A stretch of 64,000 nt of DNA from Chamaea fasciata (lineage: Eukaryota; Chordata; Aves; Passeriformes; Sylviidae), in contig JARCOQ010000105.1 of the NCBI GenBank assembly GCA_029207755.1, positions 1 through 64,000 on the forward strand. Direction: 5' to 3'. Every line of letters starts with the position of its first letter. Within the stretch, counting starts at the first letter, position 1. The notes beneath the pieces were generated by a model. It saw only the letters and a list, made by a program, of their open reading frames with translations. It searched no databases and was not told the DNA's origin. A program made the translations under genes and the position numbers. This document shows positions 10,263 through 22,500 of this stretch, in pieces.

Positions 10263-13200
10263 ACCTGCACAGGCGGCTGATGTCAGTTTGTAGGAGGCCT
10301 TTGGCCCTCAAAGGGAAGCCAGGCTTCCAGCATGTGGCAGATTTCGTCTGGAAGAAATCCTGTTTCGTTCGGGATAGTAGGGGGCAGATGCACGATGCCA
10401 GGCAGAGGGACTTGGGCACAAATGATGATCGTTTTCAAAGGGTAAGGAAAGTCACCTGCCCAGGTGGCTGATGTCAGTTTGTAGGAGGCCTTTGGCCCTC
10501 AAAGGCAAGCCAGGCTTCCAGCTTGTGGCAGCTGGCTAATGGAAGAAATCGTGTTTTGTTCGGGATTTTAGGTGGCAGAGGCCAGGTGCCAGGCACAGGG
10601 TGTTGGGCACAAAGGTTGGCCAGCTTCCAGGGGTAAGCATAGTCACCTGCCCAGGTGGCTGATGTCAGTTTGTAGGAGGCCTTTGGCCCTCAAAGGAAAG
10701 CCAGCCTTCCAGCTTAAGGCAGCTTGCTTCTGGATGAAATCCAGTTCCGTTCGGGATAGTAGGGGTCAGAAGCACGATGCCAGGCAGAGGGACCTCAGCA
10801 AGAATGATGGTCATTTTCAAAGGGAAACTCAACTCACCTGGCCAGGTGGCTGATGTCAGTTTGTAGGAGGCCTTTGGCCCTCAAAGGGAAGCAAGGCTTT
10901 CAGCCTGTGGCAGCTTGCATCTGGATGAAATCCTGTTCCATTCAAGATTGTAGGTGGCAGTTGCCAGGTGCCTGGAAGAGGCAGTCGGGTACAAAGGATG
11001 GCCTGTTTCTAAGGGAAAATAAAGTCACCTGCCCAGGTGGCTGATGTCAGTTTGTAGGAGGCCTTGGGCCCTCAAAGGGAAGCCAGCCTTCCTGCTTGTG
11101 GCAGCTGGCTACTGGAAGAAATCCTGATTCGTTCAGAAATGTAGGTGGGAGAGGCCTGGTGCCAGGCACAGGGAGTTGGGCACAAAAGATGACCTGTTTC
11201 CAGGTCCAGGTAAAGTCACCTGCCCTGGTGCCTGATGTCAGTTTGTAGGAAACCTTTGGCCCTCAAAGGGAAGCCAGGCTTCTAGCATGTGGCAGCTGGC
11301 ATCTGGAAGAAATCCTGATTCGTTCGGGATTGTAGGTAGCAGAAGCACGAAGCGAGATAGAGGCAGTTTGGCCAAAAGGATAGCCTGTTTCCAGGTGTAG
11401 GTAAAGTCACCTGCCCAGGTGGCTGATGTCAGTTTGTAGGAGGCCTTTGGCCCTCAAAGGGAAGCCAGACTTCTAGCATGTGGCAGCTGGCATCTGGAAG
11501 AAATCCTGATTCGTTCGGGATTGTAGGTAGCAGAAGCACGAAGCGAGATAGAGGCAGTTTGGCCAAAAGGATAGCCTGTTTCCAGGTGTAGGTAAAGTCA
11601 CCTGCCCAGGTGGCTGATGTCAGTTTGTAGGAGGCCTTTGGCCCTCAAAGGGAAGCAAGGCTTTCAGCCTGTGGCAGCTTGCATCTGGATGAAATCCTGT
11701 TCCATTCAAGATTGTAGGTGGCAGAGGCCAGGTGCCTGGAAGAGGCAGTCGGGTACAAAGGATCACCTGTTTCTAAGGGAAAGTAAAGGCACCTGCCCAG
11801 GTGGCTGATGTCAGTTTGTAGGAGGCCTTTGGCCCTTAAAGGGAAGCCAGCCTTCCAGCTTGTGGCAGATTTCGTCTGGAAGAAATCCTGATTCGTTCGG
11901 GATAGTAGTTGGCAGAAGCACGATGCCAGGCAGAGGGACTTGGGCACAAATGATGATCGTTTTCAAAGGGTAAGGAAAGTCACCTGCCCAGGTGGCTGAT
12001 GTCAGTTTGTAGGAGGCCTTTGGCCCTCAAAGGCAAGCCAGGCTTCCAGCTTGTGGCAGCTGGCTAATGGAAGAAATCGTGTTTTGTTCCGGATTTTAGG
12101 TGGCAGAGGCCAGGTGCCAGGCACAGGGTGTTGGGCACAAAGGATGGCCAGCTTCCAGGGGTAAGCATAGTCACCTGCCCAGGTGGCTGATGTCAGTTTG
12201 TAGGAGGCCTTTGGCCCTCAAAGGAAAGCCAGCCTTCCAGCTTAAGGCAGCTTGCATCTGGATGAAATCCAGTTCCGTTCGGGATAGTAGGGGGCAGAAG
12301 CACGATGCCAGGCATAGGGACCTCAGCAAGAATGATGGTCATTTTCAAAGGGAAACTGAACTCACCTGCCAAGGTGCCTGATGTCAGTTTGTAGGAGGCC
12401 TTTGGCCCTCAAAGGGAAGCAAGGCTTTCAGCCTGTGGCAGCTTGCATCTGGATGAAATCCTGTTCCATTCAAGATTGTAGGTGGCAGTTGCCAGGTGCC
12501 TGGAAGAGGCAGTCGGGTACAAAGGATGGCCTGTTTCTAAGGGTAAGTAAAGTCACCTGCCCTGGCGGCTCATGTCAGTTTGTAGGAAGCCTTTGGCCCT
12601 CAAAGGGAAGCCAGCCTTCCAGCTTGTGGCAGATTTCGTCTGGAAGAAATCCTGATTCGTTCGGGATAGTAGGTGGCAGAAGCACGATGCCAGGCAGAGG
12701 GACTTGGGAACGAATGATCATCGTTCTCAAAGGGAAACTGAACTCACCTTCTCAGGCTCCTGATGTCAGTTTGTAAGAGGGCTTTGGCCTTCATAGGAAG
12801 CCAGGCTTCCAGCTTCTGCCACTTTGCATCTGGATGAAATCCTGATACGTTTGGGATAGTAGGTGGCAGAAGTACGATGCCAGGCAGAGGGAGTTGGGCA
12901 CGAATAATGGTCGTTTTCAGAGGGAAACTGAACTCACCTGCACAGGCGGCTGATGTCAGTTTGTGGAGGCCTTGGGCCCTCAAAGGGAAGCCAGCCTTCC
13001 TGCTTGTGGCAGCTGGCTACTGGAAGAAATCCCGATATGTTCAGAAATGTAGGTGGGAGAGGCCTGGTGCCAGGCACAGGGAGTTGGGCACAAAAGGTGA
13101 CCTGTTTCCAGGTCCAGGTAAAGTCACCTGCCCTGGTGCCTGATGTCAGTTTGTAGGAAACCTTTGGCCCTCAAAGGGAAGCCAGGCTTCTAGCATGTGG

Positions 13201-16200
13201 CAGCTGGCATCTGGAAGAAATCCTGATTCGTTCGGGATTGTAGGTAGCAGAAGCACCAAGCGAGATAGAGGCAGTTTGGCCAAAAGGATAGCCTGTTTCC
13301 AGGTGTAGGTAAAGTCACCTGCCCAGGTGGCTGATGTCAGTTTGTAGGAGGCCTTTGGCCCTCAAAGGGAAGCAAGGCTTTCAGCCTGTGGCAGCTTGCA
13401 TCTGGATGAAATCCTGTTCCATTCAAGATTGTAGGTGGCAGTTGCCAGGTGCCTGGAAGAGGCAGTCGGGTACAAAGGATGGCCTGTTTCTAAGGGAAAG
13501 TAAAGTCACCTGCCCAGGTGGCTGATGTCAGTTTGTAGGAGGCCTTTGGCCCTCAAAGGGAAGCCAGCCTTCCAACTTGTGCCACTTTGCACCTGGATGA
13601 AATCCTGATTCGTTCAAGATAGTAGGTGGCAGAAGCACGATGCCAGGCAGAGGGACTTGGGCACGAATGATTGTCGTTTTCAAAGGGAAACTGAACTCAC
13701 CTGCCCAGGCGGCTGATGTCAGTTTGTAGGAGGCCTTTGGCCCTCAAAGGGAAGCCAGGCTTCCAGCATGTGGCAGATTTCGTCTGGAAGAAATCCTGAT
13801 TCGTTCGGGATAGTAGGGGGCAGATGCACGATGCCAGGCAGAGGGACTTGGGCACAAATGATGATCGTTTTCAAAGGGTAAGGAAAGTCACCTGCCCAGG
13901 TGGCTGATGTCAGTTTGTAGGAGGCCTTTGGCCCTCAAAGGCAAGCCAGGCTTCCAGCTTGTGGCAGCTGGCTAATGGAAGAAATCGTGTTTTGTTCGGG
14001 ATTTTAGGTGGCAGAGGCCAGGTGCCAGGCACAGGGTGTTGGGCACAAAGGTTGGCCAGCTTCCAGGGGTAAGCATAGTCACCTGCCCAGGTGGCTGATG
14101 TCAGTTTGTAGGAGGCCTTTGGCCCTCAAAGGAAAGCCAGCCTTCCAGCTTAAGGCAGCTTGCTTCTGGATGAAATCCAGTTCCGTTCGGGATAGTAGGG
14201 GGCAGAAGCACGATGCCAGGCAGAGGGACCTCAGCAAGAATGATGGTCATTTTCAAAGGGAAACTGAACTCACCTGGCCAGGTGGCTGATGTCAGTTTGT
14301 AGGAGGCCTTTGGCCCTCAAAGGGAAGCAAGGCTTTCAGCCTGTGGCAGCTTGCATCTGGATGAAATCCTGTTCCATTCAAGATTGTAGGTGGCAGTTGC
14401 CAGGTGCCTGGAAGAGGCAGTCGGGTACAAAGGATGGCCTGTTTCTAAGGGAAAGTAAAGTCACCTGCCCAGGTGGCTGATGTCAGTTTGCAGGAGGCCT
14501 TTGGCCCTCAAAGGGAAGCCAGCCTTCCAGCTTGTGGCAGATTTCGTCTGGAAGAAATCCTGATTCGTTCGGGATAGTAGGTGGCAGAAGCACGATGCCA
14601 GGCAGAGGGACTTGGGCACGAATGATGATCGTTTTCAAAGGGTAAGGAAAGTCACCTGCCCAGGTGGCTGATGTCAGTTTGTAGGAGGCCTTTGGCCCTC
14701 AAAGGCAAGCCAGGCTTCCAGCTTGTGGCAGCTGGCTAATGGAAGAAATCGTGTTTTGTTCGGGATTTAAGGTGGCAGAGGCCAGGTGCCAGGCACAGGG
14801 TGTTGGGCACAAAGGATGGCCAGCTTCCAGGGGTAAGCATAGTCACCTGCCCAGGTGGCTGATGTCAGTTTGTAGGAGGCCTTTGGCCCTCAAAGGAAAG
14901 CCAGCCTTCCAGCTTAAGGCAGCTTGCATCTGGATGAAATCCAGTTCCGTTCGGGATAGTAGGGGGCAGAAGCACGATGCCAGGCAGAGGGACCTCAGCA
15001 AGAATGATGGTCATTTTCAAAGGGAAACTGAACTCACCTGCCAAGGTGCCTGATGTCAGTTTGTAGGAGGCCTTTGGCCCTCAAAGGGAAGCAAGGCTTT
15101 CAGCCTGTGGCAGCTTGCATCTGGATGAAATCCTGTTCCATTCAAGATTGTAGGTGGCAGTTGCCAGGTGCCTGGAAGAGGCAGTCGGGTACAAAGGATG
15201 GCCTGTTTCTAAGGGAAAGTAAAGTCACCTGCCCAGGTGGCTGATGTCAGTTTGTAGGAGGCCTTGGGCCCTCAAAGGGAAGCCAGCCTTCCTGCTTGTG
15301 GCAGCTGGCTACTGGAAGAAATCCTGATTCGTTCAGAAATGTAGGTGGGAGAGGCCTGGTGCCAGGCACAGGGAGTTGGGCACAAAAGATTACCTGTTTC
15401 CAGGTCCAGGTAAAGTCACCTGCCCAGGTGGCTGATGTCAGTTTGTAGGAAACCTTTGGCCCTCAAAGGGAAGCCAGGCTTCTAGCATGTGGCAGCTGGC
15501 ATCTGGAAGAAATCCTGATTCGTTCGGGATTGTAGGTAGCAGAAGCACCAAGCGAGATAGAGGCAGTTTGGCCAAAAGGATAGCCTGTTTCCAGGTGTAG
15601 GTAAAGTCACCTGCCCAGGTGGCTGATGTCAGTTTGTAGGAGGCCTTTGGCCCTCAAAGGGAAGCAAGGCTTTCAGCCTGTGGCAGCTTGCATCTGGATG
15701 AAATCCTGTTTCATTCAAGATTGTCGGTGGCAGTTGCCAGGTGCCTGGAAGAGGCAGTCGGGTACAAAGGATGGCCTGTTTCTAAGGGAAAGTAAAGTCA
15801 CCTGCCCAGGTGGCTGATGTCAGTTTGTAGGAGGCCTTTGGCCCTCAAAGGGAAGCCAGCCTTCCAACTTGTGCCACTTTGCATCTGGATGAAATCCTGA
15901 TTCGTTCAAGATAGTAGGTGGCAGAAGCACGATGCCAGGCAGAGGGACTTGGGCACGAATGATCGTCGTTCTCAAAGGGAAACTGAACTCACCTTCTCAG
16001 GCTCCTGATGTCAGTTTGTAGGAGGCTTTTGGCCTTCATAGGGAAGCCAGGCTTCCAGCTTGTGCCACTTTGCATCTGGATGAAATCCTGATTCATTTGG
16101 GATAGTAGGTGGCAGAAGTACGATGCCAGGCAGAGGGAGTTGGGCACGAATAATGGTCGTTTTCAGAGGGAAACTGAACTCACCTGCACAGGTGGCTGAT

Positions 16201-16580
16201 GTCAGTTTGTAGGAGGCCTTTGGCCCTCAAAGGGAAGCCAGCCTTCCTGCTTGTGGCAGCTGGCTACTGGAAGAAATCCTGATTCGTTCGGAAATGAAGG
16301 TGGGAGAGGCCTGGTGCCAGGCACAGGGAGTTGGGCACAAAAGATGACCTGTTTCCAGGTCCAAGTAAAATCACCTGCCCTGGTGCCTGATGTCAGTTTG
16401 TAGGAGGCCTTTGGCCCTCAAAGGGAAGCCAGGCTTCCAGCATGTGGCAGATTTCGTCTGGAAGAAATCCTGATTCGTTCGGGATAGTAGGGGGCAGAAG
16501 CACGATGCCAGGCAGAGGGACTTGGGCACAAATGATGATCGTTTTCAAAGGGTAAGGAAAGTCACCTGCCCAGGTGGCTG

Positions 16581-19500
16581 ATGTCAGTTTGTAGGAGGCC
16601 TTTGGCCCTCAAAGGCAAGCCAGGCTTCCAGCTTGTGGCAGCTGGCTAATGGAAGAAATCGTGTTTTGTTCCGGATTTTAGGTGGCAGAGGCCAGGTGCC
16701 AGGCACAGGGTGTTGGGCACAAAGGATGGCCAGCTTCCAGGGGTAAGCATAGTCACCTGCCCAGGTGGCTGATGTCAGTTTGTAGGAGGCCTTTGGCCCT
16801 CAAAGGAAAGCCAGCCTTCCAGCTTAAGGCAGCTTGCATCTGGATGAAATCCAGTTCCGTTCGGGATAGTAGGGGGCAGAAGCACGATGCCAGGCAGAAT
16901 GACCTCAGCAAGAATGATGGTCATTTTCAAAGGGAAACTGAACTCACCTGCCAAGGTGCCTGATGTCAGTTTGTAGGAGGCCTTTGGCCCTCAAAGGGAA
17001 GCAAGGCTTTCAGCCTGTGGCAGCTTGCATCTGGATGAAATCCTGTTCCATTCAAGATTGTAGGTGGCAGTTGCCAGGTGCCTGGAAGAGGCAGTCGGGT
17101 ACAAAGGATGGCCTGTTTCTAAGGAAAAGTAAATTCACCTGCCCAGGTGGCTGATGTCAGTTTGTAGGAGGCCTTTGGCCCTCAAAGGGAAGCCAGCCTT
17201 CCAGCTTGTGGCAGATTTCGTCTGGAAGAAATCCTGATTCGTTTGGGATAGTAGGTGGCAGAAGCACGATGCCAGGCAGAGGGACTTGGGCACGAATGAT
17301 CATCGTTCTCAAAGGGAAACTGAACTTACCTTCTCAGGCTCCTGATGTCAGTTTGTAAGAGGGCTTTGGCCTTCATAGGAAGCCAGGCTTCCAGCTTGTG
17401 CCACTTTGCATCTGGATGAAATCCTGATACGTTTGGGATAGTAGGTGGCAGAAGTACGATGCCAGGCAGAGGGAGTTGGGCACGAATAATGGTCGTTTTC
17501 AGAGGGAAACTGAACTCACCTGCCCAGGCGGCTGATGTCAGTTTGTAGGAGGCCTTGGGCCCTCAAAGGGAAGCCAGCCTTCCTGCTTGTGGCAGCTGGC
17601 TACTGGAAGAAATCCCGATTCGTTCAGAAATGTAGGTGGGAGAGGCCTGGTGCCAGGCACAGGGAGTTGGGCACAAAAGATGACCTGTTTCCAGGTCCAG
17701 GTAAAGTCACCTGCCCTGGTGCCTGATGTCAGTTTGTAGGAAACCTTTGGCCCTCAAAGGGAAGCCAGGCTTCTAGCATGTGGCAGCTGGCATCTGGAAG
17801 AAATCCTGATTCGTTCGGGATTGTAGGTAGCAGAAGCACGAAGCGAGATAGAGGCAGTTTGGCCAAAAGGATAGCCTGTTTCCAGGTGTAGGTAAAGTCA
17901 CCTGCCCAGGTGGCTGATGTCAGTTTGTAGGAGGCCTTGGGCCCTCAAAGGGAAGCAAGGCTTTCAGCCTGTGGCAGCTTGCATCTGGATGAAATCCTGT
18001 TCCATTCAAGATTGTCGGTGGCAGTTGCCAGGTGCCTGGAAGAGGCAGTCGGGTACAAAGGATGGCCTGTTTCTAAGGGAAAGTAAAGTCACCTGCCCAG
18101 GTGGCTGATGTCAGTTTGTAGGAGGCCTTTGGCCCTCAAAGGGAAGCCAGCCTTCCAACTTGTGCCACTTTGCATCTGGATGAAATCCTGATTCGTTCAA
18201 GATAGTAGGTGGCAGAAGCACGATGCCAGGCAGAGGGACTTGGGCACGAATGATCGTCGTTCTCAAAGGGAAACTGAACTCACCTTCTCAGGCTCCTGAT
18301 GTCAGTTTGTAGGAGGCTTTTGGCCTTCATAGGGAAGCCAGGCTTCCAGCTTGTGCCACTTTGCATCTGGATGAAATCCTGATTCATTTGGGATAGTAGG
18401 TGGCGGAAGTACGATGCCAGGCAGAGGGAGTTGGGCACGAATAATGGTCGTTTTCAGAGGGAAACTGAACTCACCTGCACAGGTGGCTGATGTCAGTTTG
18501 TAGGAGGCCTTGGGCCCTCAAAGGGAAGCCAGGCTTCCAGCATGTGGCAGATTTCGTCTGGAAGAAATCCTGATTCGTTCGGGATAGTAGGGGGCAGAAG
18601 CACGATGCCAGGCAGAGGGACTTGGGCACAAATGATGATCGTTTTCAAAGGGTAAGGAAAGTCACCTGCCCAGGTGGCTGATGTCAGTTTGTAGGAGGCC
18701 TTTGGCCCTCAAAGGCAAGCCAGGCTTCCAGCTTGTGGCAGCTGGCTAATGGAAGAAATCGTGTTTTGTTCCGGATTTTAGGTGGCAGAGGCCAGGTGCC
18801 AGGCACAGGGTGTTGGGCACAAAGGATGGCCAGCTTCCACGGGTAAGCATAGTCACCTGCCCAGGTGGCTGATGTCAGTTTGTAGGAGGCCTTTGGCCCT
18901 CAAAGGAAAGCCAGCCTTCCAGCTTAAGGCAGCTTGCATCTGGATGAAATCCAGTTCCGTTCGGGATAGTAGGGGGCAGAAGCACGATGCCAGGCAGAAT
19001 GACCTCAGCAAGAATGATGGTCATTTTCAAAGGGAAACTGAACTCACCTGCCAAGGTGCCTGATGTCAGTTTGTAGGAGGCCTTTGGCCCTCAAAGGGAA
19101 GCAAGGCTTTCAGCCTGTGGCAGCTTGCATCTGGATGAAATCCTGTTCCATTCAAGATTGTAGGTGGCAGTTGCCAGGTGCCTGGAAGAGGCAGTCGGGT
19201 ACAAAGGATGGCCTGTTTCTAAGGAAAAGTAAATTCACCTGCCCAGGTGGCTGATGTCAGTTTGTAGGAGGCCTTTGGCCCTCAAAGGGAAGCCAGCCTT
19301 CCAGCTTGTGGCAGATTTCGTCTGGAAGAAATCCTGATTCGTTTGGGATAGTAGGTGGCAGAAGCACGATGCCAGGCAGAGGGACTTGGGCACGAATGAT
19401 CATCGTTCTCAAAGGGAAACTGAACTTACCTTCTCAGGCTCCTGATGTCAGTTTGTAAGAGGGCTTTGGCCTTCATAGGAAGCCAGGCTTCCAGCTTGTG

Positions 19501-22500
19501 CCACTTTGCATCTGGATGAAATCCTGATACGTTTGGGATAGTAGGTGGCAGAAGTACGATGCCAGGCAGAGGGAGTTGGGCACGAATAATGGTCGTTTTC
19601 AGAGGGAAACTGAACTCACCTGCCCAGGCGGCTGATGTCAGTTTGTAGGAGGCCTTGGGCCCTCAAAGGGAAGCCAGCCTTCCTGCTTGTGGCAGCTGGC
19701 TACTGGAAGAAATCCTGATTCGTTCGGAAATGAAGGTGGGAGAGGCCTGGTGCCAGGCACAGGGAGTTGGGCACAAAAGATGACCTGTTTCCAGGTCCAA
19801 GTAAAATCACCTGCCCTGGTGCCTGATGTCAGTTTGTAGGAGGCCTTTGGCCCTCAAAGGGAAGCCAGGCTTCCAGCATGTGGCAGATTTCGTCTGGAAG
19901 AAATCCTGATTCGTTCGGGATAGTAGGGGGCAGAAGCACGATGCCAGGCAGAGGGACTTGGGCACAAATGATGATCGTTTTCAAAGGGTAAGGAAAGTCA
20001 CCTGCCCAGGTGGCTGATGTCAGTTTGTAGGAGGCCTTTGGCCCTCAAAGGCAAGCCAGGCTTCCAGCTTGTGGCAGCTGGCTAATGGAAGAAATCGTGT
20101 TTTGTTCCGGATTTTAGGTGGCAGAGGCCAGGTGCCAGGCACAGGGTGTTGGGCACAAAGGATGGCCAGCTTCCAGGGGTAAGCATAGTCACCTGCCCAG
20201 GTGGCTGATGTCAGTTTGTAGGAGGCCTTTGGCCCTCAAAGGAAAGCCAGCCTTCCAGCTTAAGGCAGCTTGCATCTGGATGAAATCCAGTTCCGTTCGG
20301 GATAGTAGGGGGCAGAAGCACGATGCCAGGCAGAATGACCTCAGCAAGAATGATGGTCATTTTCAAAGGGAAACTGAACTCACCTGCCAAGGTGCCTGAT
20401 GTCAGTTTGTAGGAGGCCTTTGGCCCTCAAAGGGAAGCAAGGCTTTCAGCCTGTGGCAGCTTGCATCTGGATGAAATCCTGTTCCATTCAAGATTGTAGG
20501 TGGCAGTTGCCAGGTGCCTGGAAGAGGCAGTCGGGTACAAAGGATGGCCTGTTTCTAAGGAAAAGTAAATTCACCTGCCCAGGTGGCTGATGTCAGTTTG
20601 TAGGAGGCCTTTGGCCCTCAAAGGGAAGCCAGCCTTCCAGCTTGTGGCAGATTTCGTCTGGAAGAAATCCTGATTCGTTTGGGATAGTAGGTGGCAGAAG
20701 CACGATGCCAGGCAGAGGGACTTGGGCACGAATGATCATCGTTCTCAAAGGGAAACTGAACTTACCTTCTCAGGCTCCTGATGTCAGTTTGTAAGAGGGC
20801 TTTGGCCTTCATAGGAAGCCAGGCTTCCAGCTTGTGCCACTTTGCATCTGGATGAAATCCTGATACGTTTGGGATAGTAGGTGGCAGAAGTACGATGCCA
20901 GGCAGAGGGAGTTGGGCACGAATAATGGTCGTTTTCAGAGGGAAACTGAACTCACCTGCCCAGGCGGCTGATGTCAGTTTGTAGGAGGCCTTGGGCCCTC
21001 AAAGGGAAGCCAGCCTTCCTGCTTGTGGCAGCTGGCTACTGGAAGAAATCCCGATTCGTTCAGAAATGTAGGTGGGAGAGGCCTGGTGCCAGGCACAGGG
21101 AGTTGGGCACAAAAGATGACCTGTTTCCAGGTCCAGGTAAAGTCACCTGCCCTGGTGCCTGATGTCAGTTTGTAGGAAACCTTTGGCCCTCAAAGGGAAG
21201 CCAGGCTTCTAGCATGTGGCAGCTGGCATCTGGAAGAAATCCTGATTCGTTCGGGATTGTAGGTAGCAGAAGCACGAAGCGAGATAGAGGCAGTTTGGCC
21301 AAAAGGATAGCCTGTTTCCAGGTGTAGGTAAAGTCACCTGCCCAGGTGGCTGATGTCAGTTTGTAGGAGGCCTTGGGCCCTCAAAGGGAAGCAAGGCTTT
21401 CAGCCTGTGGCAGCTTGCATCTGGATGAAATCCTGTTCCATTCAAGATTGTCGGTGGCAGTTGCCAGGTGCCTGGAAGAGGCAGTCGGGTACAAAGGATG
21501 GCCTGTTTCTAAGGGAAAGTAAAGTCACCTGCCCAGGTGGCTGATGTCAGTTTGTAGGAGGCCTTTGGCCCTCAAAGGGAAGCCAGCCTTCCAACTTGTG
21601 CCACTTTGCATCTGGATGAAATCCTGATTCGTTCAAGATAGTAGGTGGCAGAAGCACGATGCCAGGCAGAGGGACTTGGGCACGAATGATCGTCGTTCTC
21701 AAAGGGAAACTGAACTCACCTTCTCAGGCTCCTGATGTCAGTTTGTAGGAGGCTTTTGGCCTTCATAGGGAAGCCAGGCTTCCAGCTTGTGCCACTTTGC
21801 ATCTGGATGAAATCCTGATTCATTTGGGATAGTAGGTGGCGGAAGTACGATGCCAGGCAGAGGGAGTTGGGCACGAATAATGGTCGTTTTCAGAGGGAAA
21901 CTGAACTCACCTGCACAGGTGGCTGATGTCAGTTTGTAGGAGGCCTTGGGCCCTCAAAGGGAAGCCAGGCTTCCAGCATGTGGCAGATTTCGTCTGGAAG
22001 AAATCCTGATTCGTTCGGGATAGTAGGGGGCAGAAGCACGATGCCAGGCAGAGGGACTTGGGCACAAATGATGATCGTTTTCAAAGGGTAAGGAAAGTCA
22101 CCTGCCCAGGTGGCTGATGTCAGTTTGTAGGAGGCCTTTGGCCCTCAAAGGCAAGCCAGGCTTCCAGCTTGTGGCAGCTGGCTAATGGAAGAAATCGTGT
22201 TTTGTTCCGGATTTTAGGTGGCAGAGGCCAGGTGCCAGGCACAGGGTGTTGGGCACAAAGGATGGCCAGCTTCCACGGGTAAGCATAGTCACCTGCCCAG
22301 GTGGCTGATGTCAGTTTGTAGGAGGCCTTTGGCCCTCAAAGGAAAGCCAGCCTTCCAGCTTAAGGCAGCTTGCATCTGGATGAAATCCAGTTCCGTTCGG
22401 GATAGTAGGGGGCAGAAGCACGATGCCAGGCAGAATGACCTCAGCAAGAATGATGGTCATTTTCAAAGGGAAACTGAACTCACCTGCCAAGGTGCCTGAT